Origin: Chaenocephalus aceratus
Lineage: Eukaryota > Chordata > Actinopteri > Perciformes > Channichthyidae
Assembly: GCA_023974075.1 (NCBI GenBank)
Contig: JAMFTG010000509.1
Coordinates: 62,001-126,000, forward strand
Length of the DNA: 64,000 nucleotides
Direction: 5' to 3'
Made by a program: the position numbers and the translations under genes. Position 1 is the first letter of the stretch. Every line of letters starts with the position of its first letter. Positions 11,485-23,706 of the stretch are shown piece by piece. Under the pieces are notes generated by a model. The model was not told the origin of the DNA. It did not search any database and saw only the letters and a program-made list of their open reading frames with translations.

Positions 11485-13964
11485 CAACACACTCTCACTC
11501 CCTAAGCGTCCAATAGCGACGTTTGGTCAGTGTCCGTGGCGTCCAATTGTGACGCTCCTAGGCTCCTTCAGCGTCATAAAGGGACGCAAATAGCTTTCAA
11601 CTGATTGCAATGTATTCCCATCTGCGTCGGGATTTGACGCTCATGGAAGCACGGCATTCGTTTATGTCGGCTGCCCTTAAAGGTAATGTGAGCGTCCATT
11701 CCCAGGAGTAAAGGATGGCAGAAGACACTACACTACCCAGAATCCCCAGCTATCATTTGGACTACACCATGTGCTCTGTTTGACAAACGCCGTGATAGTC
11801 CTCAAGCTCTGTGATTGGAGAGTGTGCTCTGAGGGTTAAGCCGATTCTCGAACAGCACTTGAAATGGGATGGAACCACGGCAGACTGTCCAAAACTGGAT
11901 TTGAACGGGTCTACATACATCTTATAAGAGTATAATACATTATGTATAATATCAGTTAAAATAAGTGCTTCAACATAGTTAACATTGCTGGAGGTATGCA
12001 GAAATATTGATAGATGTCTTGTAATGCACTATTGAGGAACCTGCAACCCAAGTTTTTCATTCAGTGCAGAACTACACCACAGTTGTGTAGGCCTATATGA
12101 TATGTCAATAAACCTTAGAAAATCATGAAATCTTGAAAGGGATGTGCAAAATAGTCATTACATACAGTATTTAATTAACTATTAGTAGAGAATAACGAGT
12201 AATGAATATACTTTATAGGGATCGTATTAATATCTAATAATACAAATAATTAAATTCAATAACATGCTTTAACCACCAGGTGTCCCTTTATATCAGCTGT
12301 GCACCTTTATGGTGTAAATATAGCCTATCTACCAATTGGATCAAATATAAAACTGAGCCGAATTAGTGTTGATACTGCAAGGAGACGTATTGTGTGAAAA
12401 GAAATGTAAGATGTTGTTTAATGGCTGATATATTTATGATCCACGTCACGTTTTCAGTTCCTCATGTTTGTCTTCTCATCAGGGCTCTATAAATACAGAA
12501 CTACGGCAGATATGTAATATGTAATGCAGCCGAACCGTGTATTACAATGCCGTTATGTGATGACTTTCAAAGAGAAAAGCAAGCACACTCGGAATAAAGT
12601 ATTATTATTATTTTTTTTAAATGTTTTCGGTCTGTTTCCGGTATTTGTTAATGACGATGTGCTGTGAGATGTGAGACTGGAATTGCACAGGGGGAAAATA
12701 ACGTAGGCTATCTTTAGATGCGGATTTTGTTAAACTAATATGTTTAGGCTGTGGACCAACACTATACATTGACGGGGAAGGGGGTAGCAATAAAGATAAC
12801 ACCATTAAACAGTTACACAACATAACAGAAATAATATCGATAGCAGCGTCCCTAGCAACCACCTTGGTAACAATGAAAACGTCGCGATTTCCTGAAGTAA
12901 TCTTCGTAATAACTAGCAAACTAAAGATCATGTACATCCACTGCACACATAATCTGAAATAACAACTCATATTTCTCGCATCAAATGACATCAAAACGCA
13001 TTTTAATGGCCAAACTAACTTTAAAATAGGCATTTTCTACCGAGAATAAAACGAATTTCGGCCATGTTTTCTTTTTCTGCAGGGAGAAATTTGAAGATCA
13101 TGTGACATAGACGCCAGCCATCGGAATGAATGGTGAAAAAAACGGGGTTTGTCAAACAGAGCACATGGTGTAGTCCAAACGATAGCTGGGGATTCTGGGT
13201 AGTGTAGTGTCTTCTGCCATCCTTTACTCAGAAAAAATATTTGTTTCTCCGAATCGAAGGGGAAAAATACAAAAGCATTGCACACAATTTAAACCAATCA
13301 ATGTTGTGTAATTAACAAGGATAATCTGGTGTTTTTTAGTCGATGAGTAGTGCAGATATCACTGTAAAATCAATGGACAGTAAGAGGAATACTTACTTCC
13401 GGGTGTACAATTTGCCGTTATCCAATGGGAATGGACGCTCACATTGCCTTTAAGGGCAGCCGGCATAAACGCATGCCGTGCTTCCATGAGCGTCAAATCC
13501 CGACGCAGATGGGAATACATTGCAATCAGTTGAAAGCTATTTGCGTCCCTTTATGACGCTGAAGGAGCCTAGCGGCCCGTCCACACAGCGGCGTGCGTTG
13601 ACGCTTGCCGGCGGACGTGTCTGACACTCGACCAACAACCAATCACATGAATCTCCCGCCCCTGACACACAAGCAGCGGTTTGATTGGCTAGAGCTTGTA
13701 CTGGCATATGATTCGATTGGCTGACGCCTCGCCGAGCCGTCAAAAGTTGAACATTGCTCAACTTTTGCTGCGACACATGCCAGCTACGCTCCACGTCGCT
13801 TCCCACGATGCATTTCGGCTAAAAGTGACGTCACCCCATTCAAAGTGAATGGGGAAGCGTCAACGCACGCCGCTGTGTGGACGGGCCGTAGGAGCGTCAC
13901 AATTGGACGCCACGGACTCTGACCAAACGTCGCTATTGGACGCTTAGGGAGTGAGAGTGTGTTG
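11485..13964. mobile_element. giant palindromic CAAC-family element 2
   Basis: Ends CAACACACTCTCACTCCC (11485) and GGGAGTGAGAGTGTGTTG (13964) are complements, and the 7-bp target TAGAGGT is duplicated at 11478-11484 and 13965-13971. Arms of several hundred bases pair (for example GCGTCCAATAGCGACGTTTG near 11507 with its complement near 13930). The left arm lacks about 200 bases present in the right arm at about 13225-13425, and the right arm carries a nested MITE. The loop shares modules with elements 1 and 4. No transposase is present. Confidence 0.88.
13573..13888. mobile_element. 316-bp MITE with 3-bp duplication
   Basis: TIRs CGGCCCGTCCACACAGCGGC and GCCGCTGTGTGGACGGGCCG are flanked by TAG (13570-13572, 13889-13891). 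The uninterrupted site GCCTAGGAGCG can be read from the opposite arm of the host palindrome, which proves the insertion. The duplication length suggests PIF/Harbinger or a relative, although TAG is not the usual TTA/TAA. Confidence 0.88.
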
Positions 13965-14390
13965 TAGAGGTCTGTAAAAACTGCCTTCAAAATAAAAGCG
14001 TTTACTCGGTCAATAACAAATATACCTAAAAAACACACCAAACATATTCATATATACTGGATCTTAAATTAAGAAATATGTACTATATAATGTGATCAAT
14101 AATAATGTAAAACAAACTACGTATAACTACCACATTATAACTGAGTGAATGTAAAATGTAAGTACTGTATACAGTTATGAAGACATATCCACTGGGTGAC
14201 TAATTTCAATTGATGTTGACACCATCTCACAACACTCCTAAAATAACATTACGTTCTGAAGCACAATTTAAAATATATGCTGTTTAAAATCTCAAATTAG
14301 ATATATTGTCCATCTATATTTTGATTATTATGTAATGGAAACCGTCCATAATCAAAGAGTCACTCGAAGTCAATCAAATACTTATTTCAC

Positions 14391-14700
14391 TTCAGGGTGA
14401 TAGCAGGAGACCCCATCTAGTCAATCAGAGAAAATCAGGACAATCTGATGTAGAATTTCAAAATAAAATACCTTTAAAGTCTCATATATGAGCTATCATC
14501 CCTCTGTTTTTAGATAAGAATAAAACAAAAACGATCAATTATCAAATACTTAATTATTTCCCTTCAGGGTGATAGCAGGACACCCCATCTAATCACTCAG
14601 AGAGAATCTGGACAATCTGATGTACAGTCTCAAAATAAAAGACCTGAAGTCTCATATATGAGCTATCGTCCTTCTGTTTGTATCCAATGTAATGTTCGAA
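14391..14700. repeat. diverged tandem pair, about 172-bp unit
   Basis: TTCAGGGTGATAGCAGGA recurs at 14391 and 14563, and each copy is followed by CTCATATATGAGCTATC blocks. It is a diverged relative of the 166-bp array at 46.1-46.9 kb. Confidence 0.7.
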
Positions 14701-17700
14701 TTACATTGAACCAGAATTGTCCCCCTTTTTTCTTTAACAGTGAAGAAAATTCATTGAAAAAAAAACTTTTTTTTTTATTTCGGCAGTGATTTAAAAAAAC
14801 AAAACAGTTTCAGCTAAATGTTCTTGGTACAAATTTAAATATATTGATTGTATATTTTTGCACATAAGCTGGCAAATTAATCCGTGTGCGTGTTCAGTAC
14901 CCTTCCCCCAACCAAAACCATACTGTTGAATTCTAACAGGGAAAACCTTCATTTTTGTGTACATTACGAAATAAATCAGTGTATGATATGTTGAGTTTCA
15001 CAACATCTTGGCTGTTTATTTAGTTTTACATATGACATTTTCTGTCATTTCCAGTTCTGCCTTCCTCCCGGCCCTTGCAATCAGCTCATTCTCCTCACCG
15101 GGTTCCTCCAGCCCAGCCCAGCCCATCACCTCACCTGCAACTCATTCCCTCATTAGTCCCACAACATATACTGCTCCACTCTGAGTTGCTTCCTGCCCTC
15201 TTTTCTTGTGTGTCCTGCCATGCCCCAGTGTTCAGTTAAGTAAGGGATAATGTGCAGCATGCAGTTTGCTTTTCGGCCAAACTGTACACAGTTAAATCGA
15301 ACGGACTTCTTTGTGCAGATGTGAGCGTCCTCCTTAACAACGGTCAATAAGTCCTTGACAGCGGTTTGTACTACTGGATTAACAACGTGTCACGTGTTCT
15401 GAATTGACCAATCAGAATCGAGTATTCAACTAAACCATGTAATAATAGTCTGTTTATCTGCCCGATTCTGACCCTGCCTGCCTGCCTGGTTTTGAACCAC
15501 AAGTATTCTGCCTGCCTTTTTTATTATAAATGTGCAGTTCTTTAGGAATCTCCTGGTTTTGACCCTGCCTGTACCTAACATGAACTGAGCTTCCTGAACA
15601 TTTTGAATCTTTGTCTTGCTTTCGGATTGAAGTTTGCCTGTCCTAGTGAGCCTCATATGTTGACAGAAATTATGTTTACGGTGTTTTTGTTTATGCAATA
15701 ATCACCAATATTTAGTCTCCATGAAATAGCCATTCAGGAATCTGAATTCATAATACCTAAGAAAATAGAATGTGGGTAATGATTCAGAATTCTAAAGTAA
15801 GACTTGGAAAAGGTCATCACACAATGGTTATATTGAAATTGTTCTAAGTTGAATACGGAAACATAAAAAGATCTGCTAAAATACAGTAATTTGGATCTTT
15901 TTTTTTAAAGGAACAATAATTGGTGTTTAGAATGTTTATATAACCTCTGAGCACCAGACTCTAAAAATCACAACCACTGATGCTGACTATCTTACTGATT
16001 TGGGGTTTGTTAATGAGGGATAAATATAAGAAACCTTTTCAAAATTCAGTCCAAAAGTTCCTGTTGCTTACTGCCATGTGTGTTGATTACATGGCTGACC
16101 ATATCTCAGGGCAGCATTCAATAGCAAGAACACACACAAAAACACACTTCTATTCAGGACATGGGATACACTGCTTTTTTCTCCCAAGTGTTAAGGAAAA
16201 ATAAACATGTAATCTAAAATATACTGTACAGTGGCATTCACCCAAGTGTGGACATAAAGCACACATACAATACACCCACACACACAAACTCACAACAGCT
16301 ACATAGGCAAAGCTGTTATTCTATTGCCTCAAACTGACATCAACCTGAATCATCGGCGCCCCGGGTGCGTTTCATTCGTGACTGCATGCAGGGCATACAA
16401 GAGGGAGAACGGGGGTAGCAATCATCCCGATTAGTAGAACAGTGGATTATCAAAGTGCTTGACACCTACATGAGGAGCAGGGAGTTAGACTTATCTTGAC
16501 TTTCCCTGAGGTCTAACATATTCTCAGTCAAGTGTGAAGGCAAGAAGAAGGAGCATGTGTGTGTAGGGTGAGGCAGTGGGGTGCTTGTTTACAGCGATGA
16601 CATGGTGTTCGACCACCTGTGTCTTGAGAAAGCGAGATGAGTGAAATTGGTAATTGTAGAGGCAGAGAAAAAAGTTGAGGCGGTGCTTATGAAAATCAGA
16701 TGATTTTCCATCTCCCGAGCCCGCCACAACACTCTCACACTGAGATCTATAGTTGTCATCTTGCTGGTCATCACAGACTTAATTCAGAGGAACAAAACAG
16801 GTCAGGACACGGACTTGTCATGCTGTGACGTAACTCTGCTTATCATAATACAACAAATCCTGAGGAACAAAGCAGGTCAGGATACAAATAGACTCACACA
16901 CACATTTACAGAGAGTGAGAAGGAACATTGGATGGTGAGGGGATGCTTTTCAACCACGTCTCGTACAATATCACATTCTGATACAACTCAACTGCATTTC
17001 AATTTCATTTCAAGGGTTCGAGGGTCCATTATTTTCGGAAATCCCAGTAGTCGAATAAATCTCCCAATGGCTCAGTAGCCCATTTGTCCTGTTATTCAGA
17101 AGGCAAATGCCCATTCCCAAATACACTCTCCATGCAAAACAAAGAGAAGCAAATGGCGGATATCGCAGAATGACAGCGAAGGCATGGCAAAACATAACCA
17201 ACTAAACAAAACTACCATAGTATGACACAAATAACTCTTTTCATGCTGCGTAATAACAAGTGTGTTTCTGTATATTGCAGGGAGGGTGTATTTTTTTTGC
17301 TGAGAGAAAGGTGCCTTATGAAAAAAGGGTATTTGTTTTCAGGATCACAGTCTTTCCAAAAATTCCGTCCAATGTAACTTTTTCGATTTTCTGGAAAATT
17401 GACCATCGGGAACAACTTGCAGTCCCCTCAAAGCACTTTTTTTTATTCTTTTATTACTAACTAATTAAGGTTTAGTAAAAAAGATCATGGTTTGGCTTGA
17501 AATGTTTGTGTTTACGTTATAAAAACCTTGGCAATCAAATATTTCCCATGTAAATTATTTTATCATACAGTTATGGGATTGTCATTTATTTCCGATATGG
17601 TGCTTTTTCACACACCATCTGTGTTATTTAGAAAAAAACACTACTGGGTTATAATTCTGAGCCCTGTACCTAACAGTACAAAATGCTATTGATAAATGAT

Positions 17701-17918
17701 AATGGTTTATTTGTTTCAATTCCTTAATTCAGCCTTTGTACTTCTTAGATTTATATGCAGTGTCTAATTTGAAATTTGTCTCCACAATTTCAGTCAAATT
17801 ATGTGATTGTAATTGAAAAAGTCTGCACAGCGTAAGACATCTCACAAGGTCATGTCTATGCTAGGCCTCGGGAACTTTTAAGGAGATTATGGCTGTTGTT
17901 TTCTACTGTACAGTATAT
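14701..17918. other. unassigned, mostly non-repetitive sequence
   Basis: I see no gene, RNA gene or complete repeat. A pyrimidine-rich stretch near 15050-15200 (CCTCATTAGTCCCACAAC) and CTGCCTGCCTG runs near 15470-15570 are reminiscent of decayed fish LTRs, but no boundaries can be drawn. Short open frames here look random. Confidence 0.4.
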
Positions 17919-18783
17919 GCCACAGCAACACATTCTCACTCCCAACTCGGCCTATGTTGATGTTATGTCAGTGTCCCTGTCGTCACTTTCCAACATTCCC
18001 TTTAGCGTCGAGTTTCAACTATCAGGGAGTTCCATTGACTTGCATAGAGCTCCCTGAACGTTGGTAATAGACGAGTTGGGATCGCGGCAGAGCCATTCTC
18101 ACAGCTTTTATCAACCTTTTTCTAACTCAATATCAAGCCACACTTATTGTGGTTACTTCTTTATTTTAATTGAATAATGTCGGACTTTTGTTGCCGTCAG
18201 TTAAGGGGAGAGTAGGGGCTCAGAAAACTGAAATCTGTATCGTTTAATCGTTTCCTTCTAATTTTGTATTATTTTCTAAACCACACACTGTTATTTACTC
18301 AACAATAAGACACAATTATCCTTGTGTTTATTCATTTGTTTGATTGTATAATGTCGGACTTTTGGAGTCCGTCAGGACCGAGGGTCGGAGCAGCTCATTC
18401 GAGCACAGGAAGCTGTATTTTCAAAATAAGAGTTCATTTTAATATTATGTTTGATAATATAATTTGTATTAACTAGACCCCTGGGTCTATGTATGTGTGG
18501 ATAACAAAATACATCCATCATAAACTAAACTGGAAACAGCAGTATATTTGATTGTGTTAACTGTAGTTAAGTGTGCTTTAACCGCCTAGAGGTTAAAGCA
18601 CGTTATTGTTTATTTTTGTTGATAGGTTATATTTGATGAAAACATAAAAATATTAAGAGTACATACTTTCATAGGGGGAAAGTAGAAGGTCAATGATAGA
18701 AATATAGAATAGAAAATATCAATAAGATACTGTAGTGATCTCTACAATAAAACAGTTTAGTGCAGGATGCACAAAGATATTAA

Positions 18784-19753
18784 CCTGTTAAGCCCGAAGG
18801 TCCCCGCCGGCGGGTACTTTAGTTTTTTCTTTCACGACACTGTGTCTCAAGGGATCTTAATATTTAAGAACCTATTAATGTGTTATACCAGATTAACGGG
18901 AATAATGTCAGCTAACTGACGATACAAACCATTTTTACCAAAACAAAACACAAGTCTCATAAGAAGCATCTAAATGACCTGAGCGAAAAATGCTAACCTA
19001 TTACTGCACCAATAATCACTCCAAGCTCCCTTATTACTTATCCTAGGTGCACATCCAACACATCGTTTATGATCGCAAGGAGACACAGAATCTAACGGTG
19101 CCCACCTCAACAAGTGGCGCTATGTAGCCCACAACGCTAACATGGCTTACTTTCGTCTTTGTCTGGTCTAAACTGGTCTTCAATGGCATTAAAACGATAA
19201 AAACGATGGTGTAGTTAATCCATAGGTTAATCCAATGTGACTGCGTCCCCTTTGAAATGTTCTGATAATCCATAAGCAATAAAACAGCTTTTCCGTTGTT
19301 TGATATCAGAGCAGCGATATTTCTCCCCTCTAAGGCAAGCTAGCATGCGCAGAGAGGCTACTTTTTTTTAACATGAGTGTGTGCGGGACGATTTCTCTTG
19401 GATTATATTGGCTCTAACGGTCAGAAAGAGATGTCACATGTCAAAATCGAACAAGGGGGGCCAGAAATATGGAAAATCCACCCAAATGGCCCGAGAAGAG
19501 TTTTTTTTTTGCTAAATCTGTCTAAAAAGATCAAATATCACTTGTTTTGCATCAATCTTGATACAGGGCACTTATTATATGTTGTACTTTGGATTCCTAA
19601 AGCTTTTAGTCTACTAACCCATCATCCAAGGTTAGTTTTCACTATAAGACAACATATTAATTTAACCCTTTTAGAAGGGAAGATATGGTCAATTGTTCTG
19701 GGAATGTCATTTTCGAGCCTGAGACCTGAAAAACAGGCTCGGGGCCTAACAGG
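18784..19753. mobile_element. piggyBac-like non-autonomous element, copy 1
   Basis: Starts after TTAA (18780-18783) with CCTGTTAAGCCC and ends GGGGCCTAACAGG at 19753. The short TIRs (CCTGTTA...TAACAGG) and the left TTAA suggest piggyBac. The right flank reads TAGGAGG, so a second TTAA is not seen. The related empty locus near 50404 reads TATTAATAGGAGG. The internal frame at 19377-19838 has no recognisable domain. Two more copies lie at 20630 and 55090. Confidence 0.6.
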
Positions 19754-20277
19754 TAGGAGGATGCGCAAAACAGACAAACTAATTAGGCTTTATTTAAAAA
19801 TTAAAGAATACTTTAGGTTAAGGTCTTCTTTTGAATAAGAAAAAAGCTTTGGGGGTATCTACAGATTAATATTAAGCCTGACAAAGTACTTAACGTCTAA
19901 TATATTGCATAATTTGTTTTGGGACTTGACAATCAACTTCCCTGCAATGTTAACTATGTTGAAGCACTTATTTTAACTGATATTATACATATTAATTATA
20001 CTCTTATTGATGTATGTAGATAGAATACGAAATGTGCAGAATATGACAGTTTAATGGTGGAGGTACACACATATCGATAGATTTCTTGTAATGCACTGTT
20101 GAGGAACCTGCGACCCAAGTTTTTAATCTCCGACCTTGTCAGGTATTGAACATTCAATAAATAAAGAACACATAATTATTAAATATAAAACACAGAATTT
20201 GTGTGATTATACTAAATGATTTACAAATAAACACCACCAATAAACATATTTACAACTCTTACACATGCTGCTGTAAC

Positions 20278-20320
20278 GAAAACATTTCCAACTTGGGATC
20301 AATAAAGTATATCTTATCTT
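20278..20320 (+). repeat. non-LTR retroposon 3' tail fragment
   Basis: CTTGGGATCAATAAAGTATA followed by TCTTATCTTA resembles the 3' tail of fish LINE/SINE elements. It is too short to classify. Confidence 0.4.
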
Positions 20321-20835
20321 AAGATGATTGATGGCTACTGCCATATTTGCAAAATGTGCCTCCGAACCTTGACAAGTGCATTTTTCAGGCTTATCAATTA
20401 ATAACAGGAGGGGTCACAGACATAAAACCAGCTGTTAAATAAAGCTCTTCTGACCTTAGCTATCATGTGGGTATATATTAATGCTGCCCATTATGGACAC
20501 AAGCAATTTTCACCCATTTATTAATTATATGTTTTAAATTTGAGTGTTTTATCCCCTATACCTCCAGGGATGTATACAATTTAATACTAAGAAGTTTCTC
20601 ATTATGGGAAATACGAAAACGTCTTTTAACCTGTTGAACCCCATCCCTGTTTTTCAGGTCTCAGGCTTGAAATTGACATTTCCAGAACAAATTATCATAA
20701 CTACACTTCTAAAAGGGGAAAATTAATAATCTTTTTTCTCAAAGTAATGATAAACCTGTGAGTTAGATGTAGAAAAGTCAGAATCAATATAGATGTTTTG
20801 TATTTTAAAGAAAATTCAGATTGAACATAGTAAAA

Positions 20836-21060
20836 AACTATAGGTTACTTACATAACCCCAGTCTCAGAGTAACATGAAGTGAGATGTCTCACTATGGGA
20901 TGCGCCTCATCGCGGAGCAAACAGAAGCATCAATCTCATTACGCCAATCCTGATTGGCTGGTGATCTTGACGTCAGCGTCAGGGAATTCACCCCCTATAA
21001 GTAGCTTGCGCCACGACTCATGCGTCATTCAAAAATAAGCACCTCTTCTCGCTTCACCAT
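20836..21060 (+). repeat. DIRS inverted terminal repeat (3' side in element sense)
   Basis: Starts AACTATAGGTTACTTAC. From about 20880 it is the complement of 25235-25412 (for example GATGCGCCTCATCGCGGAGC). Confidence 0.9.
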
Positions 21061-21079
21061 AGCAAGGAGGGCCGTCTGG

Positions 21080-21175
21080 TGAGACATCTCACTTCATGTT
21101 ACTCGTAGTACTGGGGTTACGTAAGTAACCTATAATTCTCATTCATAACACTCCGTTCGATGTCTCACTATGGGA
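21080..21175 (+). repeat. DIRS internal complementary region
   Basis: The first half (to about 21134) is the complement of the outer left end at 20838-20892. The second half, starting ATTCTCATTCATAACACTCC, is the complement of the outer right end at 25391-25432. In DIRS1 this region templates completion of the ends and circle formation. Confidence 0.9.
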
Positions 21176-21236
21176 AATTGTAGCTCCCGTATTGCCAGAC
21201 GAGCTTATCTCGAAAATCACCAAACCGACCAGAACT

Positions 21237-21615
21237 TTAACAGGTAGGGCTCCGACTCAACCAGGTGCCCAGCACTGCTTGAGTCAAAACTGGGAGTAGA
21301 ATGTCCAGACTGTTAAAAGGCGGACAAAAGTGAGCGGCGAGGACCAGCTCGCCGCTTGCACCAATGTCTTGGATGGGAGACATCCTGGACGGAGCCCAGG
21401 ATGCAGCCAGACCCTGAGTCAAGAGAGCTCGCGAACCCGAAGGTGCCTGCGAGCTCTGACTCGTACGGGCCCCACAGCAATTGCTTCCACAAACAGTGGG
21501 AGAGCCGTTGCTTAGTAACAGGCTTGCCCTTGTAAGGGATAGCCCAGGACACAGGGGGCTTGGTCATTATGACAAAGCACCCCCGATTATGGTACCACTC
21601 ACGGGCCAGGCCCAT
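21237..21615 (-). pseudogene. DIRS tyrosine recombinase, C-terminal remnant
   Basis: Minus-strand frames contain GKPVTKQRLSHCLWKQ and, in a shifted frame, a stretch like the catalytic His-x-x-Arg region of DIRS recombinases (TQGLAASWAPSRMSPIQDI), with Gln where the family has Arg. The rest of the recombinase is missing. Known family role: integration of a circular DNA intermediate. Confidence 0.65.
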
Positions 21616-21619
21616 AGAG

Positions 21620-23706
21620 CCAATCGCTCTGGGTGTGGGTGAAAGATCGCCCCCCCCCCGCTTGGGACAGTATGTCCCAGCATAGTGGGAGCTGCCATGG
21701 CTGCCCGCACAGCAGCTGATATATCTCCGCTAGCCAGTACATAGCTGGCCAGTGTGGAGCTATCAGAATAAGTGTGTGGCGTTGCTCTCTCACTCTGGCC
21801 AGAGTTGGAGGTATCAGAGCCAGGGGTGGAAACGCGTACAGAAGGCCCGGGGGCTAATCGTGCGCGAGTGCATCCACGCCTAACGGTGCATTCAGATCCC
21901 GCATCGAAAAGAACAGCTGACACTGAGCGTTGTCTTTCGAAGCGAACAGATCCATCGCGGCTCTGCCGTAACGCACCCACAGCTGGCTCACAATCCTTGG
22001 ATGTAGAGTCCAGTCTGCATAAAGTGGTGTACCTCTGGACAATAGATCTGCCCCGAGGTTCATCACTCCCGGTACGGTACGTGCGTCGCTCTCAGAGAGA
22101 GGAGACGCCTACCACTCCATAGGATAAGTTTGCGCGCCAGTGTGTGTAACTGGAGAGAACGCAAACCCCCTTGGCGGTTAATATACGATATTGTGGTCGT
22201 ATTGTCTGTCCTGACGAGGACGTGATGTCCCCTGAGGAAAGGCAGAAAGCGTCTTAGGGTGAGAAACACCGCTAAAAGCTCCAGGTAATGTATGTGCGCC
22301 CGCTGGAGGTCTCTGCTCCAGAGACCCCTCACCAGGCGACCTTCATAAATACCTCCCCAACCTGTCAGATATGCGTCTGTGGTGACCACTTTCCGTGAAA
22401 GGACAGCACCCATGGGCACACCCCGTACTAGAAAAGTTGGGTGCAGCCAGTGGCGCAGTGCCATTACGCATTTCACAGTAACCATCACTCTCCGCGCGCC
22501 ATGACGCGCGGGTTTAGTTTTAGGGCGGCCACCCAGCGCTGAAACTCCCTCATGTGTAAGCGTCCCAGTCGTACGACCAGGATGGCTGACGCCATGAGCC
22601 CCAGCAATCGCAAGCATGATCTGAAGAGAACATGTTTGCGCAGCTGGAAAAGAGCAAGACAAGCTCTGAAAGCTTTCACTCTTTCCGCTGACAAGCGAGC
22701 TGAAAAGGGCACCGAGTTCAGGCGTAAACCCAGGAAGAGTATAGTCTGCGCGGGGCACAACATGCTCTGCTCTGTATTTATTATGAAACCCAGGTTGAGC
22801 AGGTGCTTAACGAGGACATTTGTCTGCGTAACAGCCTCCTGCTCCGACTGTGCGAGAAGCAGCCAGTCGTCCAGGTAGGTCGCCAGGCGAATGCCCCGTT
22901 GCTTCCGTACACCGTACAAACACCCTTGGACTGAGAGACAGACCAAAGGGGAGTACTCTGTATTCATAACAGATCCCCTGAAATGCGAATCTCAGATATT
23001 TCCTGTGTGGGTAATATACTGGGATGTGAAAATACGCATCTTTCAGGTCGACTGATGTAAACCAGTCATTGTGTCGCACGAGCCCCAGCAGAGATGTGTG
23101 AGTGAGCATTCTGAACTTATATCTTTTTAGATATTTGTTCAGAGCCCTTAAATCAAGTATTGGCCGAATTCCGTTCCCTCCCCGTTTGGGAACGAGGAAG
23201 TACTTGGAATAGAAGCCACCCTGACTCTGCTCGGCGGGTACAATAGATATAGCCCTTTTTTCTAGGAGTGAGATAATCTCTTTCTCCAGAATGAGAGTTG
23301 ACTCTCCTCGGGCCTGCGAGTGCAGAATGCCCGAGAAGCGAGGAGGGGTGACAGCGAACTGGAGTCTGTAGCCCTGTGTTACTGTCTTGAAAACCCAAGC
23401 AGATGATGTGAGCATCTTCCACTGCATGCTCCTTAGAGCCAGTGAAGATGTCACATCTCCTCCTCTCTGAGTCTCTATTTGTTGTGTTATGGGGCCCTCT
23501 AGTGTCTGAACACAGTGGTGCCCCTTATCGACGGTACCCACCGACACTGCGCATGCGTGTGACGGTGGTGCCTTCACAGCCCCAGCCGGCAGACCTCCCG
23601 GTCTGGGAGGGTGGTGAGGTTGAGCCATCTTGCTCTTTCCTGCACCACCATGATCCCCATTACCTTGCCCGTGGCCTGGACGGCGCAGCGTTGGACACGG
23701 AGACAA
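21620..23706 (-). pseudogene. DIRS reverse transcriptase-RNase H
   Basis: Read on the minus strand in several frames. From 23706: GGIRPILDLRALNKYL-like and WFTSVDLKDAYFHIPVYYP, then VLPFGLSLSPRVF. A frameshift near 22850-22950 leads to RLATYLDDWLLLAQSEQ with the YLDD catalytic box. From 22758 a further frame carries RNase H (VVTTDAYLTGWGG, then VRTDNTTTISYINRQGG). Frame changes also occur near 22060 and 21850. The order and motifs are typical of DIRS pol. The repeated frame changes make it non-functional. Confidence 0.9.

Larger units (their letters stand above)
11388..14700. mobile_element. ACTGCGGTCA-type palindromic element, copy A (interrupted, incomplete)
   Basis: From 11388 the sequence ACTGCGGTCACGCCAGCC and the following approximately 95 bases match the left end of the complete element at 45814-47154. 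Similarity is interrupted by palindromic element 2 and resumes at about 13972 (TTTACTCGGTCAATAACAAA, ATGTACTATATAATGTGATC). It continues into a diverged two-copy tandem region at 14391-14700. No right terminus is visible, so the 3' part is lost or eroded and the end given is approximate. Confidence 0.7.

Noticed and set aside
15050..15700. Decayed LTR
   Set aside because: The pyrimidine-rich style is reminiscent of fish LTRs, but no ends, duplication or partner copy could be found.
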